Of a DNA stretch of 64,000 nucleotides, positions 35,656-43,931 are shown in pieces. Positions within the stretch are counted from its first letter, which is position 1. The number at the start of each line of letters is the position of its first letter. The notes beneath the pieces were generated by a model. The model saw nothing but the letters and a program-made list of their open reading frames with translations. It ran no database searches and was not told the DNA's origin. The translations under genes were made by a program, and so were the position numbers. The stretch lies in the NCBI GenBank assembly GCA_031253835.1, contig JAIRVP010000053.1, forward strand, positions 1 to 64,000, written 5' to 3'. The stretch comes from Burkholderia sp. (GTDB taxonomy: Bacteria; Pseudomonadota; Gammaproteobacteria; Burkholderiales; Burkholderiaceae).

Positions 35656-36672
35656 TTATTCGCCCGCCACCGCGGTGCGGTCTTCCCTGCGCTGCACGAC
35701 GATCGACGACCACACGGCCGCGGCGATCATCGCTGCGCCGATCAGGCCGGTAACGACTTCGGGCACCTCGAACTTCACGCCGAGGAACATGATCGTTGCG
35801 AGCGCACCGATCGCCCAGAACGCGCCGTGTTCCAGAAAGCGGTACTGCGCGAGCGTGCCCTTCTTCAGCAGCACGAGCGTCATCTCCCGGATGTAGGCCG
35901 CACCGACGCCGAGGCCGAGTGCGATCAGGAAGATGTTGTTCGACAGCGCGAACGCGCCGATCACGCCGTCGAAGCTGAACGACGAATCGAGCACTTCCAG
36001 ATACATGAAACCCGCGACGCCTTCGCGCACCACGCGCGTGCCCGTCTCACCGCCGCCGACCAGGTCGCCCACGCCGTGCGCGATCACGAAGCCGATCACG
36101 CCGAACGCGCCCGCGAGCAGGAAACTGACCTGCTCGGCTGCCGGCACGTAGAACGACGCGACGATCACGATCGCGAGCGTCAGCGCCACTTCCAGCGCGG
36201 TGATGCGGCCGAGGTGGCGCATCGGGCCTTCGAGGAAGCCGATCCAGTGCTCGTCCTTCTCGGTGTCGAGCATGAACTTGAAGAACACCATCAGCAGGAA
36301 CGCGCCGCCGAATGCCGACACCTCGTGATGCGCGGACGTCAGCACGGCCGCGTACTTCTCCGGCGATTCGATTGCGAGCGTCAGTGCGTCCCACAGGCCG
36401 ATGTGGCCGATCACCGCGACGATCAGCAGCGGGAACACGAGCCGCATGCCGAACACCGCGACCGGCAGGCCGAACACCATGAAGCGGTTGCGCCACGTCT
36501 CCGACCAGTTCTTGAGCACCGATGCGTTGACGACCGCGTTGTCGAGCGACAGCGAAATTTCGAGCACACACAGGACCGCGACGATCAGCATGTCCTTCAC
36601 GCCGCCAAGGAGATAGGCCGCGACCAGCGCGAGCGCCGTGAGCGACAACGGGATCTTGAAGTCTTTCAACAT
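35656..36672 (-). CDS. DUF475 / TerC-like integral membrane protein
   Basis: A 338-residue membrane protein of the DUF475 (TerC-like) family with about nine hydrophobic helices. Acidic residues sit within membranes, as in LCVLEISLSLDNAVVNASVL and YLEVLDSSFSFDGVIGAFAL. These paired E-x3-SxDN motifs are the TerC signature and may bind metal (Mn2+ efflux has been reported for TerC relatives). It sits between the VWA gene and terD, as in other Ter operons where TerC is the membrane component. Confidence 0.88.
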   Translation of the reverse strand: MLKDFKIPLSLTALALVAAYLLGGVKDMLIVAVLCVLEISLSLDNAVVNASVLKNWSETWRNRFMVFGLPVAVFGMRLVFPLLIVAVIGHIGLWDALTLAIESPEKYAAVLTSAHHEVSAFGGAFLLMVFFKFMLDTEKDEHWIGFLEGPMRHLGRITALEVALTLAIVIVASFYVPAAEQVSFLLAGAFGVIGFVIAHGVGDLVGGGETGTRVVREGVAGFMYLEVLDSSFSFDGVIGAFALSNNIFLIALGLGVGAAYIREMTLVLLKKGTLAQYRFLEHGAFWAIGALATIMFLGVKFEVPEVVTGLIGAAMIAAAVWSSIVVQRREDRTAVAGE

Positions 36673-36715
36673 GATGGGGTAATCGAGTTCAGAAAAATGG
36701 GCGTGCGGGCCGCGC

Positions 36716-37456
36716 TTACTTCGCGCGCACCCAGTCGCAGAATTCCTGCGTGATCAGCTGTTCGTAGATCTGTTCGTCGCTGATATTCAGCGATTCGAGA
36801 TGCAGGAAGCCGACGTTCGGCATTTCGTCCGCGATTTCCGCGAGGAAGCCGAATTCGCTCGGATCGCCGACGCCGACGAGCGACCAGTACAGCGGGAAGT
36901 GCTGCGACTCGGCCAGCAGCTGGCGCACGCGCTTGCGGTCGTTCTTCGGGTTCTGACCGTCGGTGACGAACAGCACCCATGCGGGCAGATGGCCGTTCGC
37001 CGGTGCGGAGGCAGCCGGCGCGGACGTGTCGTCCGCACTGCCGAACAGCCGGCTCAGGAAGCCGCGCTTTGCTTCGCGCTTGGGCTCCGGCGCGCGGAAG
37101 AAGAAGTCGACGATGTCGTTCATCACCGGCGCGTACTGCGTGCCGCCCCACTTCTCGATCCGCGCTTCGAGCACGTGATCGGAGATGTACGAGCCGTAGT
37201 TGTCCGGCGTCGCGGTCGGCAGGCGGTCATAGCCTTCGGTGAAGGTCCACGTGTCGACTTCGCCGTTGTCGTCGAACTTCAATGCGATGCCGAGGATCCG
37301 GTCGTGCGTCTCCTGGATCACGCCCGACTGGTACAGCGGCTTCGCGGAACCCGAGATGTCGAGCGCCGCACCGACACGCACGACGGGCGGCTTCAGGATC
37401 TGGCGTTTTTCGAGGACGATCGCGACCTTCGCCGCGCGTTTCTCAAGCGTAATCAT
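36716..37456 (-). CDS. VWA domain protein of the Ter operon
   Basis: A 246-residue protein with a von Willebrand A domain. VRVGAALDISGSAKPLY carries the MIDAS DxSxS motif, GGTQYAPVMNDI supplies the threonine and WVLFVTDGQNPK the aspartate. A low-complexity insertion, SADDTSAPAASAPANG, follows the third strand. It resembles TerF/TerY-type VWA proteins that accompany TerD and TelA. ATG at 37456 is chosen, 20 bases after telA. Probably a metal-dependent protein-interaction module. Confidence 0.87.
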   Translation of the reverse strand: MITLEKRAAKVAIVLEKRQILKPPVVRVGAALDISGSAKPLYQSGVIQETHDRILGIALKFDDNGEVDTWTFTEGYDRLPTATPDNYGSYISDHVLEARIEKWGGTQYAPVMNDIVDFFFRAPEPKREAKRGFLSRLFGSADDTSAPAASAPANGHLPAWVLFVTDGQNPKNDRKRVRQLLAESQHFPLYWSLVGVGDPSEFGFLAEIADEMPNVGFLHLESLNISDEQIYEQLITQEFCDWVRAK

Positions 37457-37476
37457 GCGGTGTTCTCTCAGTTCTC

Positions 37477-38574
37477 TCAGTTGTGCTTCGGAGCGAATCG
37501 GGTGATCAGGTCCTGTTCGAGCTGGCGCAGGCGCGGTGCGTCCTGTTCGCGCTGGCGCTTGCCGTCGGCGATGATCTGCGTGATGTCGTCGAACGCGCCG
37601 AACAGCTGCTGCTGCGCGTATTCGAACGTGTCGGTCGAGATCACCGGACGCTGGCCGAGCTTCGCGACTTCCTGCGCGTTCTGGCGGTTCAGGTCGGCCT
37701 GCGCGCGGATCGCCTCGTCGGCCGCGTCGTACGTCGCATTCGCGAGCGCTGCCGCGCGCTTCGTGCTGAGCTGCTCGAGGTAGAGCGCGAACGCGTTGGT
37801 CCACGCGGGGATCAGCACGGTCTTGATCGTCATGAACTTCGACGTCAGCGTGCGTTTCTGGTCCTGCTCCATCCGGATCTGCGGCGCGAGCTGCTTCGAC
37901 ATCAGCATCGCGCGATCGAGGTCGTCGAGCTTGCTTTCGAGTGCGTCGACCTTGCGCTTCACGTCGAGCAGGCGTTGCGCGGCGAATGCATCGTCCGCCG
38001 GCTGCTGGCCGGCCGCGAGATGCGCACGCAGCGTCGCGAGCGCCGTTTCGCCGTGCGCCTTCGACTGCGCGAGCTCCTGGTGCAGCGCGTAGTTGTCGTT
38101 GTACATCCGCTCGAGTTCGTCGATGCCGGCCTTCTGCCGCTGCGCATGGTTTTCGAGCTCGACGACGAGCGTATCCATCCGCTTGCTGACCGACTCGTAT
38201 TGCGACAGCAGCTTCTCCTTGGTCGAGCGGAACAGCCGCGTGACCTGCGTGAGCAGCCCGCCCTTGTCGGCGCCGCGCGGGTCGAGCCCCTTCGCGGTCG
38301 CGATCAGTTCGTTGAGCTTGTCGCCGAACTGGTCGGCATCCGACGCGCGGACGCTCGCGAGAATCTGCTGGGAGAAGGCGGCGATCCGCGTGCCCTGCGT
38401 CGCGCCGAGCTGGTCGATCTCGTCGACGGTGATCAGGCGCGCGTGTCCCGTCGGCTGCGCGGCCGGCACGACGACGTTGGCGACGGCGGCAGGCACGGCG
38501 ACGGGTGACAAAGACGGGGTGGAAGGACGATCGCTGACCGCATCGGATTTCTTGTCATCGAATAGCGGCTTCAT
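37477..38574 (-). CDS. telA: TelA/KlaA family toxic-anion resistance protein
   Basis: A 365-residue TelA-family protein. After a proline-rich start (residues 1-45) it is almost entirely helical and coiled-coil-like, with FGDKLNELIATAKGLDPRGA, KGGLLTQVTRLFRSTKEKLL and LAPQIRMEQDQKRTLTSKFM as family hallmarks. It is first gene of the five-gene Ter-type operon. TelA proteins are associated with tellurite and cell-envelope stress tolerance; the molecular mechanism is not settled. The promoter candidate at 38676-38705 is directed at this gene. Confidence 0.92.
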   Translation of the reverse strand: MKPLFDDKKSDAVSDRPSTPSLSPVAVPAAVANVVVPAAQPTGHARLITVDEIDQLGATQGTRIAAFSQQILASVRASDADQFGDKLNELIATAKGLDPRGADKGGLLTQVTRLFRSTKEKLLSQYESVSKRMDTLVVELENHAQRQKAGIDELERMYNDNYALHQELAQSKAHGETALATLRAHLAAGQQPADDAFAAQRLLDVKRKVDALESKLDDLDRAMLMSKQLAPQIRMEQDQKRTLTSKFMTIKTVLIPAWTNAFALYLEQLSTKRAAALANATYDAADEAIRAQADLNRQNAQEVAKLGQRPVISTDTFEYAQQQLFGAFDDITQIIADGKRQREQDAPRLRQLEQDLITRFAPKHN

Positions 38575-38928
38575 GTGGCTACCACGTTTCCTTTTCTGCT
38601 TTTTGCTACGTGTTGTCGTGCGCGCAGGGCGCGCATCCGCGATTGCCGTCGTGCTCTCTCACGGGCGGCAGACGGACAATAAATGGCACGAGTGCATCGC
38701 GTCAAGGGAATGAATTCTTTCAATTTCCATTCATTTTGTAATGAAACGGGCAGCGTCAATGCCTGCCCGGCGCCGCGCGTGCCGCCCTGCGCCTTGGTCG
38801 CGCAGAATCAGGGCAGGCGAAAACTTACACGTCCGATCAATGTGAAAGAAAATTGAAATCGCCGGAATATGCGAATTTCAGTCGACTTGAATGCGGGGAA
38901 AAGACGCGCGCGAGCGCCCGTCGCCACG
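38575..38928. other. intergenic region upstream of telA
   Basis: About 350 bases between telA and the next minus-strand gene. It holds the telA promoter candidate (38676-38705) and an inverted repeat TTCATT-TTGT-AATGAA at 38730-38745, some 25 bases upstream of the -35. The remainder (38746-38928) is AT-richer with no gene; TGAAATCGC (38855-38863) and GCGAATTTCA (38872-38881) form a weak hairpin. Confidence 0.5.
38676..38705 (-). promoter_or_regulatory. telA promoter candidate
   Basis: On the minus strand TTGACG (38700-38705) and TATTGT (38676-38681) are spaced by 18 bases, about 100 bases before the telA ATG. Reading the -10 as TTATTG gives 17-base spacing. Confidence 0.5.
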
Positions 38929-39345
38929 TCAGCGATCCTGCACGCGACGCATGCCGAGCCGAGGCAAGATGAACGGCACCGCCAGGTCACGAATCGTGAA
39001 ATCCCATCGCCCGTCGATGGCGACGAAGGTCGCGCTGAAATGTCGGTCGTCGGCCCAGGTCAGGTCGTCCAGATGGCACGACGCATACATCGCGCCGACC
39101 GTGCGCCGCGCGCGCACCTTCAGCGGATCCTTCGACACGAGCGTGAACGTGACGGCTTCCTCGAACGGACAGTCGTAGTCGGTGACGAGCAGATACGCGG
39201 CCGGCGTCTCGAACTGGCGCAGCAGCACGTAGCCGGAAACGGCAAGCGCGGAACGCACGCCATCGACAAGCACATGCGTGCGCGACGGCCACGTTTCATA
39301 CGGCCCGTCGTGCGTCTCGAGCGCAAAGCGGTCGACCGGCTTCAT
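38929..39345 (-). CDS. hypothetical protein, 138 residues
   Basis: I do not recognise the family. The protein starts MKPVDRFALETHDGPYETWP and contains SRTHVLVDGVRSALAVSGYV, LLVTDYDCPFEEAVTFTLVS and AMYASCHLDDLTWADDRHFS. It ends FTIRDLAVPFILPRLGMRR. Beta-rich, no signal peptide and no membrane helix. Composition is ordinary, unlike shadow frames, and GGGAG lies ahead of the ATG at 39345. It is 28 bases downstream of the LysE gene on the same strand, so it may be co-transcribed. Confidence 0.72.
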   Translation of the reverse strand: MKPVDRFALETHDGPYETWPSRTHVLVDGVRSALAVSGYVLLRQFETPAAYLLVTDYDCPFEEAVTFTLVSKDPLKVRARRTVGAMYASCHLDDLTWADDRHFSATFVAIDGRWDFTIRDLAVPFILPRLGMRRVQDR

Positions 39346-39373
39346 CGTCGCGCTCCCTCGCTGCATCGCCGCG

Positions 39374-40003
39374 TCAGTGCGCGACCTTGCGATACAACGC
39401 GACGTACCCCGCGAGCATCAGCAGCAGCGACCCGCTGACCCGGTTCAGCCACTTCTCCCCGGCCGCTTTCCACACGCGGACCGAATGCACGCCGAGCAGC
39501 GCGTAACCCGTCATCCCGATCACGTCGATCGCGACGATCGTCGCCGCGAGGATCGCGTACTGCGGCGCGATCGCGTGCGACCGGTCGACGAACTGCGGCA
39601 GCAGCGCGGACATGAACAGGTAGTACTTCGGGTTGCTCATCGCGACGAAAAAGCTCTTCAGGAAAGCGGTCCGGCGATCGGGCGTTGCGGGTACGCACGC
39701 GTGCGCATCGGTCGAACTGCCGCTCGACATCAGCATCCGGATGCCGACGTACGCAAGCCACGCCGCGCCGAGCAGCTTCAGCGTCACGAACGCCGTTTCG
39801 GACGCCTCGAGCAGCACGCCGAGGCCGAACCCGACCAGCGCGACGAGCACGACGTCGGCCGTGACGGCGCCGAGCATCCCGACCATCGCGTGACGCAATC
39901 CGTACCGCGAACCGTTGCTCATCGCGAGCAGCACCGTCGGGCCGGGCGTCGCGACGCCGACGGACAGGATCAGGGCAAATGCGAACAAGGCGGAGAGCGA
40001 CAT
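39374..40003 (-). CDS. LysE/RhtB family amino-acid exporter
   Basis: A 209-residue LysE-superfamily exporter with six hydrophobic segments. The family pattern FALILSVGVATPGPTVLLAM, followed by the glycine-rich GSRYGLRHAMVGMLGAVTAD, marks the RhtB branch. LKSFFVAMSNPKYYLFMSAL is the conserved loop. It would export an amino acid or derivative such as homoserine, threonine or lysine; substrate unknown. GAAGGAA precedes the ATG. The TonB receptor lies divergently, 355 bases away. Confidence 0.88.
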   Translation of the reverse strand: MSLSALFAFALILSVGVATPGPTVLLAMSNGSRYGLRHAMVGMLGAVTADVVLVALVGFGLGVLLEASETAFVTLKLLGAAWLAYVGIRMLMSSGSSTDAHACVPATPDRRTAFLKSFFVAMSNPKYYLFMSALLPQFVDRSHAIAPQYAILAATIVAIDVIGMTGYALLGVHSVRVWKAAGEKWLNRVSGSLLLMLAGYVALYRKVAH

Positions 40004-40358
40004 GGCGTGGCGTTCCTTCTGAAGAGAGCGATCCGGGCGGATGGCATCGTCGTTCATCGGCTGGCTATGCAGACAGAAATCGGCACGCGCGATTTGTTCC
40101 GACGAATGCGGCCGATCAATGATCGCATGTTCATCGCGATCCGCGCTCGACGGCCGTGCTGCGCCGTCGCTCCTGCCCGGCGCCCCCCCGTCATCCCGAA
40201 TGGTGAGCCGATCATTATGTAAACGACAATCATTCTCGTTTACGTTAGACTCCGCCGCTCGATAAAAAACACGTCCGCGACAGTACGGACGCGTCACGCC
40301 GCCCGGATTCCGATTTGCCGCCCTGGGATGGATCACCGACCACACCGATTTGCGTCCC
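40004..40358. other. divergent intergenic region, LysE exporter / TonB receptor
   Basis: About 355 bases. The right half holds a Fur-box-like dyad and a promoter (40219-40266). The left half has no gene I can support and no clear minus-strand promoter for the exporter. Confidence 0.5.
40219..40266 (+). promoter_or_regulatory. Fur box and promoter of the TonB-dependent receptor
   Basis: GTAAACGA (40219-40226) and TCGTTTAC (40236-40243) are perfect inverted arms around CAATCATTC, giving a 25-bp dyad. Its 19-bp core AACGACAATCATTCTCGTT resembles the Fur consensus. TTTACG (40239-40244) and GATAAA (40261-40266), 16 bases apart, may be the promoter, so Fur-iron would cover the -35 and repress the receptor when iron is plentiful. 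Confidence 0.72.
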
Positions 40359-42539
40359 ATGTCGACACTTTCGTTACCCGTCCGGCGTCTCACGCCGATT
40401 GCCTTCGGCATTGCGCTCGCCTGCACCCTTCCCGCCGCCGCGCGGGCCCAGCAGGCCGCCTCCGCCGTCAACCCGGCGTCCGACGCGACCGTGCTGCCGT
40501 CGATCAACGTGACCGGCGCCGTCGAGCCGCTGCCCGGCGACCTCGCGCCGACCTACGCGGGCGGCCAGGTCGCGCGCGGTGCGGATTTTGGCGTGCTCGG
40601 CCGGCAAAAGGCCAGCGACGTGCCGTTCAGCATGACCACCTACACGTCGAAACTGATCGAAGACCAGCAGGCACGCACGCTCGCCGACGTGCTCGACAAC
40701 GACCCGGCCGTGCGCAGTGCGTCCGGTTACGGCAACTTCTCGCAGGTGTTCGTCATCCGCGGCTTCGAGCTCGCCGGCGACGACGTGTCGCTGAACGGCC
40801 TGTACGGCGTCACGCCGCGACAGCTCGTCGAAACGGAAGCGGTCGAGCGCGTCGACGTGTTCAAGGGCGCGAATGCATTCCTGAGCGGGGCGTCGCCGAA
40901 CGGTTCAGCGATCGGCGGCGGTGTGAACCTGCAGTTGAAGCGCGCGGACGACAAGCCGCTCACGCGCGTCACCGTCGACGGCGCCACGTCCGGTTCGCTC
41001 GGCACGCACGTGGACATCGGCCGCCGCTTCGGCAGCGAAGGCCAGTTCGGCGTACGCGTGAACCAGTCGATCGGCGGCGGCGACACGGCCGTCGACGGCG
41101 AGCGCCACCGCAACAACGTGACGGCCGTCTCGGTCGACTGGCGCGGCGACAAACTGCGTCTGTACGGCGACTTCCTGTATCAGCGGGCGCGGATCGACAA
41201 CGGCCGCCCCGTCGTGCTGATCGGCGGCAACTCGTTGCCGGCCGTGCCGTCCGCGACGCACAACTATGCGCAGCCGTGGAGCTTCAGCGAGCTCGAGGAC
41301 ACGGTCGGGATCGTACGCGCCGAATACGATTTCCTGCCCGCGTGGACGGCCTATGTATCGGCCGGCGCACGCCATACGAACGAGCACGGCGACTACTACA
41401 CGCCGACCTACTCGTCGTCCGGCACGACCGGCTCGCGCCTGAGCGTGCCGCACAAGGAAGACGCGCAGTCGGCCGAAGCCGGCGTGCGCGGCCGCTTCAC
41501 GACCGGCCCCGTGTCGCACTTCGTGACGGCCGGTGCGTCGTTCATCCGCATCGACAGCCAGTCCGCGTACACGATGTCGAATGCGTTCCCGACGACGCTC
41601 TACGATCCGCCGCCGGTCGCCTTCCCGGCGACCGCCTACACGGGCGGCGACATGAACGATCCGGGCACGGTGACGAAGACCTGGCTGCGCAGCTTTGCGG
41701 TATCCGATACGCTCGGCTTCCTCGACGACCGCGTGCTGTTCACGATCGGCGCGCGCCGCCAGTCGATCTCGGTCGACAACTTCGACTACACGGGCGCGGT
41801 CACCACCACGTACAGCGACGCGATCACGACGCCGGTGTTCGGTCTCGTCGTGAAGCCGTGGCGCAACGTGTCGATCTTCGCGAACCGCAGCGAGGCGCTC
41901 GCGCAAGGCGAAGTCGCACCGAGCACCGCGCGCAACGCGGGCCAGTCGCTGTCGCCGTTCCGATCGAAGCAGGTCGAAGCCGGGATCCGCTACGACACCG
42001 ACAAGTACGGTGCGTCGCTTGCGCTGTTCCAGATCGAGAAGCCGATGGCGTACACCGACCCGACGTCGCAGCTGTTTGGCGCCAACGGTACGCAACGGCA
42101 CCGCGGCATCGAGACGGCCGTGTACGGCGAACCGTGGAAAGGCGTGCGGCTGATTGCCGGCGCGACGTACCTCAAGGCGACGCTGCAGAACACGGCGGGC
42201 GGCGCGAACGACGGCAACCGGCCGATCGGCGTGCCATCGCTCCTGTTCAATGCGGGCGCCGAATACGACGTGCCGATCGTGAACGGGCTCACGTTGACCG
42301 CACGCTGGATCCACACGGGGCCGCAGTACCTGGACGTCGCGAACACGATGTCGATCCACGCGTGGGACCGCTTCGATCTCGGGGCGCGCTACGCGACGGA
42401 CGTGTTCGGCAAGAAGACGACGTTCCGCGCGACCGTGCGCAACGTCGCGAACAAGTCGTACTGGTCGTCGACGATCGGCGGGTATCTGACGCAGGGCGAT
42501 CCGCGGTCGGTGTGGCTGTCGATGACGACGGATTTTTGA
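40359..42539 (+). CDS. TonB-dependent siderophore receptor
   Basis: A 726-residue outer-membrane receptor. A signal peptide is visible, with cleavage after AAARAQ near residue 32. The plug domain has FSMTTYTSKLIEDQQARTLADVL, VRSASGYGNFSQVFVIRGFE and VERVDVFKGANAFLSGASPN. The 22-strand barrel ends in the C-terminal phenylalanine (SMTTDF), required for outer-membrane insertion. No N-terminal signalling (STN) domain is present, so it is a simple transducer-independent receptor. It resembles ferrichrome/hydroxamate-type receptors by plug text. A Fur box lies upstream. Start at ATG 40359; a TTG three codons earlier is possible. No biosynthetic genes adjoin. Confidence 0.9.
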   Translation: MSTLSLPVRRLTPIAFGIALACTLPAAARAQQAASAVNPASDATVLPSINVTGAVEPLPGDLAPTYAGGQVARGADFGVLGRQKASDVPFSMTTYTSKLIEDQQARTLADVLDNDPAVRSASGYGNFSQVFVIRGFELAGDDVSLNGLYGVTPRQLVETEAVERVDVFKGANAFLSGASPNGSAIGGGVNLQLKRADDKPLTRVTVDGATSGSLGTHVDIGRRFGSEGQFGVRVNQSIGGGDTAVDGERHRNNVTAVSVDWRGDKLRLYGDFLYQRARIDNGRPVVLIGGNSLPAVPSATHNYAQPWSFSELEDTVGIVRAEYDFLPAWTAYVSAGARHTNEHGDYYTPTYSSSGTTGSRLSVPHKEDAQSAEAGVRGRFTTGPVSHFVTAGASFIRIDSQSAYTMSNAFPTTLYDPPPVAFPATAYTGGDMNDPGTVTKTWLRSFAVSDTLGFLDDRVLFTIGARRQSISVDNFDYTGAVTTTYSDAITTPVFGLVVKPWRNVSIFANRSEALAQGEVAPSTARNAGQSLSPFRSKQVEAGIRYDTDKYGASLALFQIEKPMAYTDPTSQLFGANGTQRHRGIETAVYGEPWKGVRLIAGATYLKATLQNTAGGANDGNRPIGVPSLLFNAGAEYDVPIVNGLTLTARWIHTGPQYLDVANTMSIHAWDRFDLGARYATDVFGKKTTFRATVRNVANKSYWSSTIGGYLTQGDPRSVWLSMTTDF

Positions 42540-42668
42540 CGGAGGCCGGCGGGCGGGCGGAGCTTCTGTTCTGCCCGCGCCAAATGCACCGGTTCACTCG
42601 AACGACTGCAGGCATGGCGTCACGAAAGTGCTGCCGTGCCTCTCAAGCGCCATGTCGCCGTGGTCTCG

Positions 42669-43049
42669 TCAGTAGCGAAAGATCCGTAGTCCGTAACTGG
42701 GGCCGTCGCCGTCGCGCCTCACGGCAAAACACGTCATCCCGTTCGCCGACGGCTCCGCCACAACCTCGACCTCGTCGTTCTCGCGAAACGGGCAGCGCCA
42801 CAGCCACCCTTCGACACGTGCATCACCCACGTCGAACGAGACCCTGTCGACCTCCTCGCGCGTGCTTCCCGCCGAAATGGCAACGCCTGTCGCCAGGCCC
42901 CTCATCCCCGACAAACCCAACGCAACCGCCCCCGCGCCCGTCGCCGCCCTGTCAGCCTCCGTGCGCATGAAATCGCGTGTCGTCCGCGTGCGCCGGAAGT
43001 TCCGTACTCGGCCGCGAAGCAGCACCGATCGCGTCCCGCATTCGTTCAT
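42669..43049 (-). CDS. internally deleted paralogue of the adjacent T6SS immunity candidate
   Basis: A 126-residue protein nearly identical over its first part to the 239-residue neighbour: RTRTTRDFMRTEADRAATGA and VEGWLWRCPFRENDEVEVV are shared. It then jumps from CFAVRRDGDG straight to YGLRIFRY, the last eight positions of the longer protein. The roughly 110 residues between, which hold both transmembrane helices of the neighbour, are missing. The frame is intact, so it may be a soluble variant or a relic of tandem duplication. It closes the vgrG island 54 bases after the intact copy. Confidence 0.7.
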   Translation of the reverse strand: MNECGTRSVLLRGRVRNFRRTRTTRDFMRTEADRAATGAGAVALGLSGMRGLATGVAISAGSTREEVDRVSFDVGDARVEGWLWRCPFRENDEVEVVAEPSANGMTCFAVRRDGDGPSYGLRIFRY

Positions 43050-43103
43050 GAGCCGATGTCAGACGCCCCGAAACGTTGTGTTCCCGGTGTCAAGGCTTTC
43101 ACC

Positions 43104-43823
43104 TCAGCGCCGAAATATCCACAGGCCATATTCCGCTCCATCACCGTCGCGCTTCTTCCCCTTGGATGTCCGCTTCAGATCGATATCCTCCGGAGCCGGC
43201 CAGCCGAAGGCACCGAATATGCGCTCGGAAATAGCAATGAACGACCGGTCCTTCCGATAGGCAGACAACGCGAAAAACAGCAAAATCGCTGCCGGAACAG
43301 CAGCGGCGAAGCCAACGAATATAAACTTCTGCGCGAGGGTCAGGCCGGTTGCCTTCAAGAAAAACAGATAGGCCCAGACAGCCGTCCAGATTGCCACCAA
43401 TGATGTGCAGATCTTCGTTGATTTCCGAACATACGCACGCGCTCCGATCGTGCAGTGCGGGTAGACCGCGATCAGACCGTCATCGACACGCCTCACCGCG
43501 AAACATGTCGCCCCGTTAGCCGACGGCTCCACCACAACCTCGACCTCGTCGTTCTCGCGAAACGGGCAGCGCCACAGCCATCCCTCGACGTGCGTGTCGC
43601 CCACATCGAACGATACCTTGTCGACCTCCTCCCGACTGTTCCCCGCCGAGATCGCAATGCCCATCGCCAGGCCTGTCATGCCCGATAACCCGAGCGCAAC
43701 CGCACCCGCACCTGTCGCGACATTGTCGGCTTCCGTGCGCATGAAGTCGCGCGTCGTCCTCGTTCGCCGCAAGTTTTGCACTCGACCTCGCAATAGCCTC
43801 TCCGACGTCATCTGTTTCTGCAT
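43104..43823 (-). CDS. membrane protein, candidate immunity to the VasX-like effector
   Basis: A 239-residue protein of a family often found beside VasX-type effectors in Burkholderia. Residues 1-100 start LRGRVQNLRRTRTTRDFMRT and include the weakly hydrophobic ATGAGAVALGLSGMTGLAMG. Two clear helices follow: LVAIWTAVWAYLFFLKATG and FIFVGFAAAVPAAILLFFAL. The C-terminal tail ends GLWIFRR. It directly follows the pore-forming effector gene with 108 bases between. An inner-membrane protein with two helices next to a membrane-inserting toxin fits the immunity role of V. cholerae TsiV2. The role is inferred from position and topology. Confidence 0.7.
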   Translation of the reverse strand: MQKQMTSERLLRGRVQNLRRTRTTRDFMRTEADNVATGAGAVALGLSGMTGLAMGIAISAGNSREEVDKVSFDVGDTHVEGWLWRCPFRENDEVEVVVEPSANGATCFAVRRVDDGLIAVYPHCTIGARAYVRKSTKICTSLVAIWTAVWAYLFFLKATGLTLAQKFIFVGFAAAVPAAILLFFALSAYRKDRSFIAISERIFGAFGWPAPEDIDLKRTSKGKKRDGDGAEYGLWIFRR

Positions 43824-43931
43824 ATCTGAATTTCCGTGATTCGTAGGTTCCTGCAGCGTCGCGCACTACATTGCGCACGGGACATCGGGATCGTCATGCG
43901 AACACGTCCCGTTCGCCTCCGACCGACACGC

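Noticed and set aside
42540-42668. Insertion sequence or transposase remnant at the end of the vgrG island.
   Set aside because: No transposase text or terminal inverted repeats are visible in the 129-base gap. There is only a GC-rich stretch with a weak hairpin.
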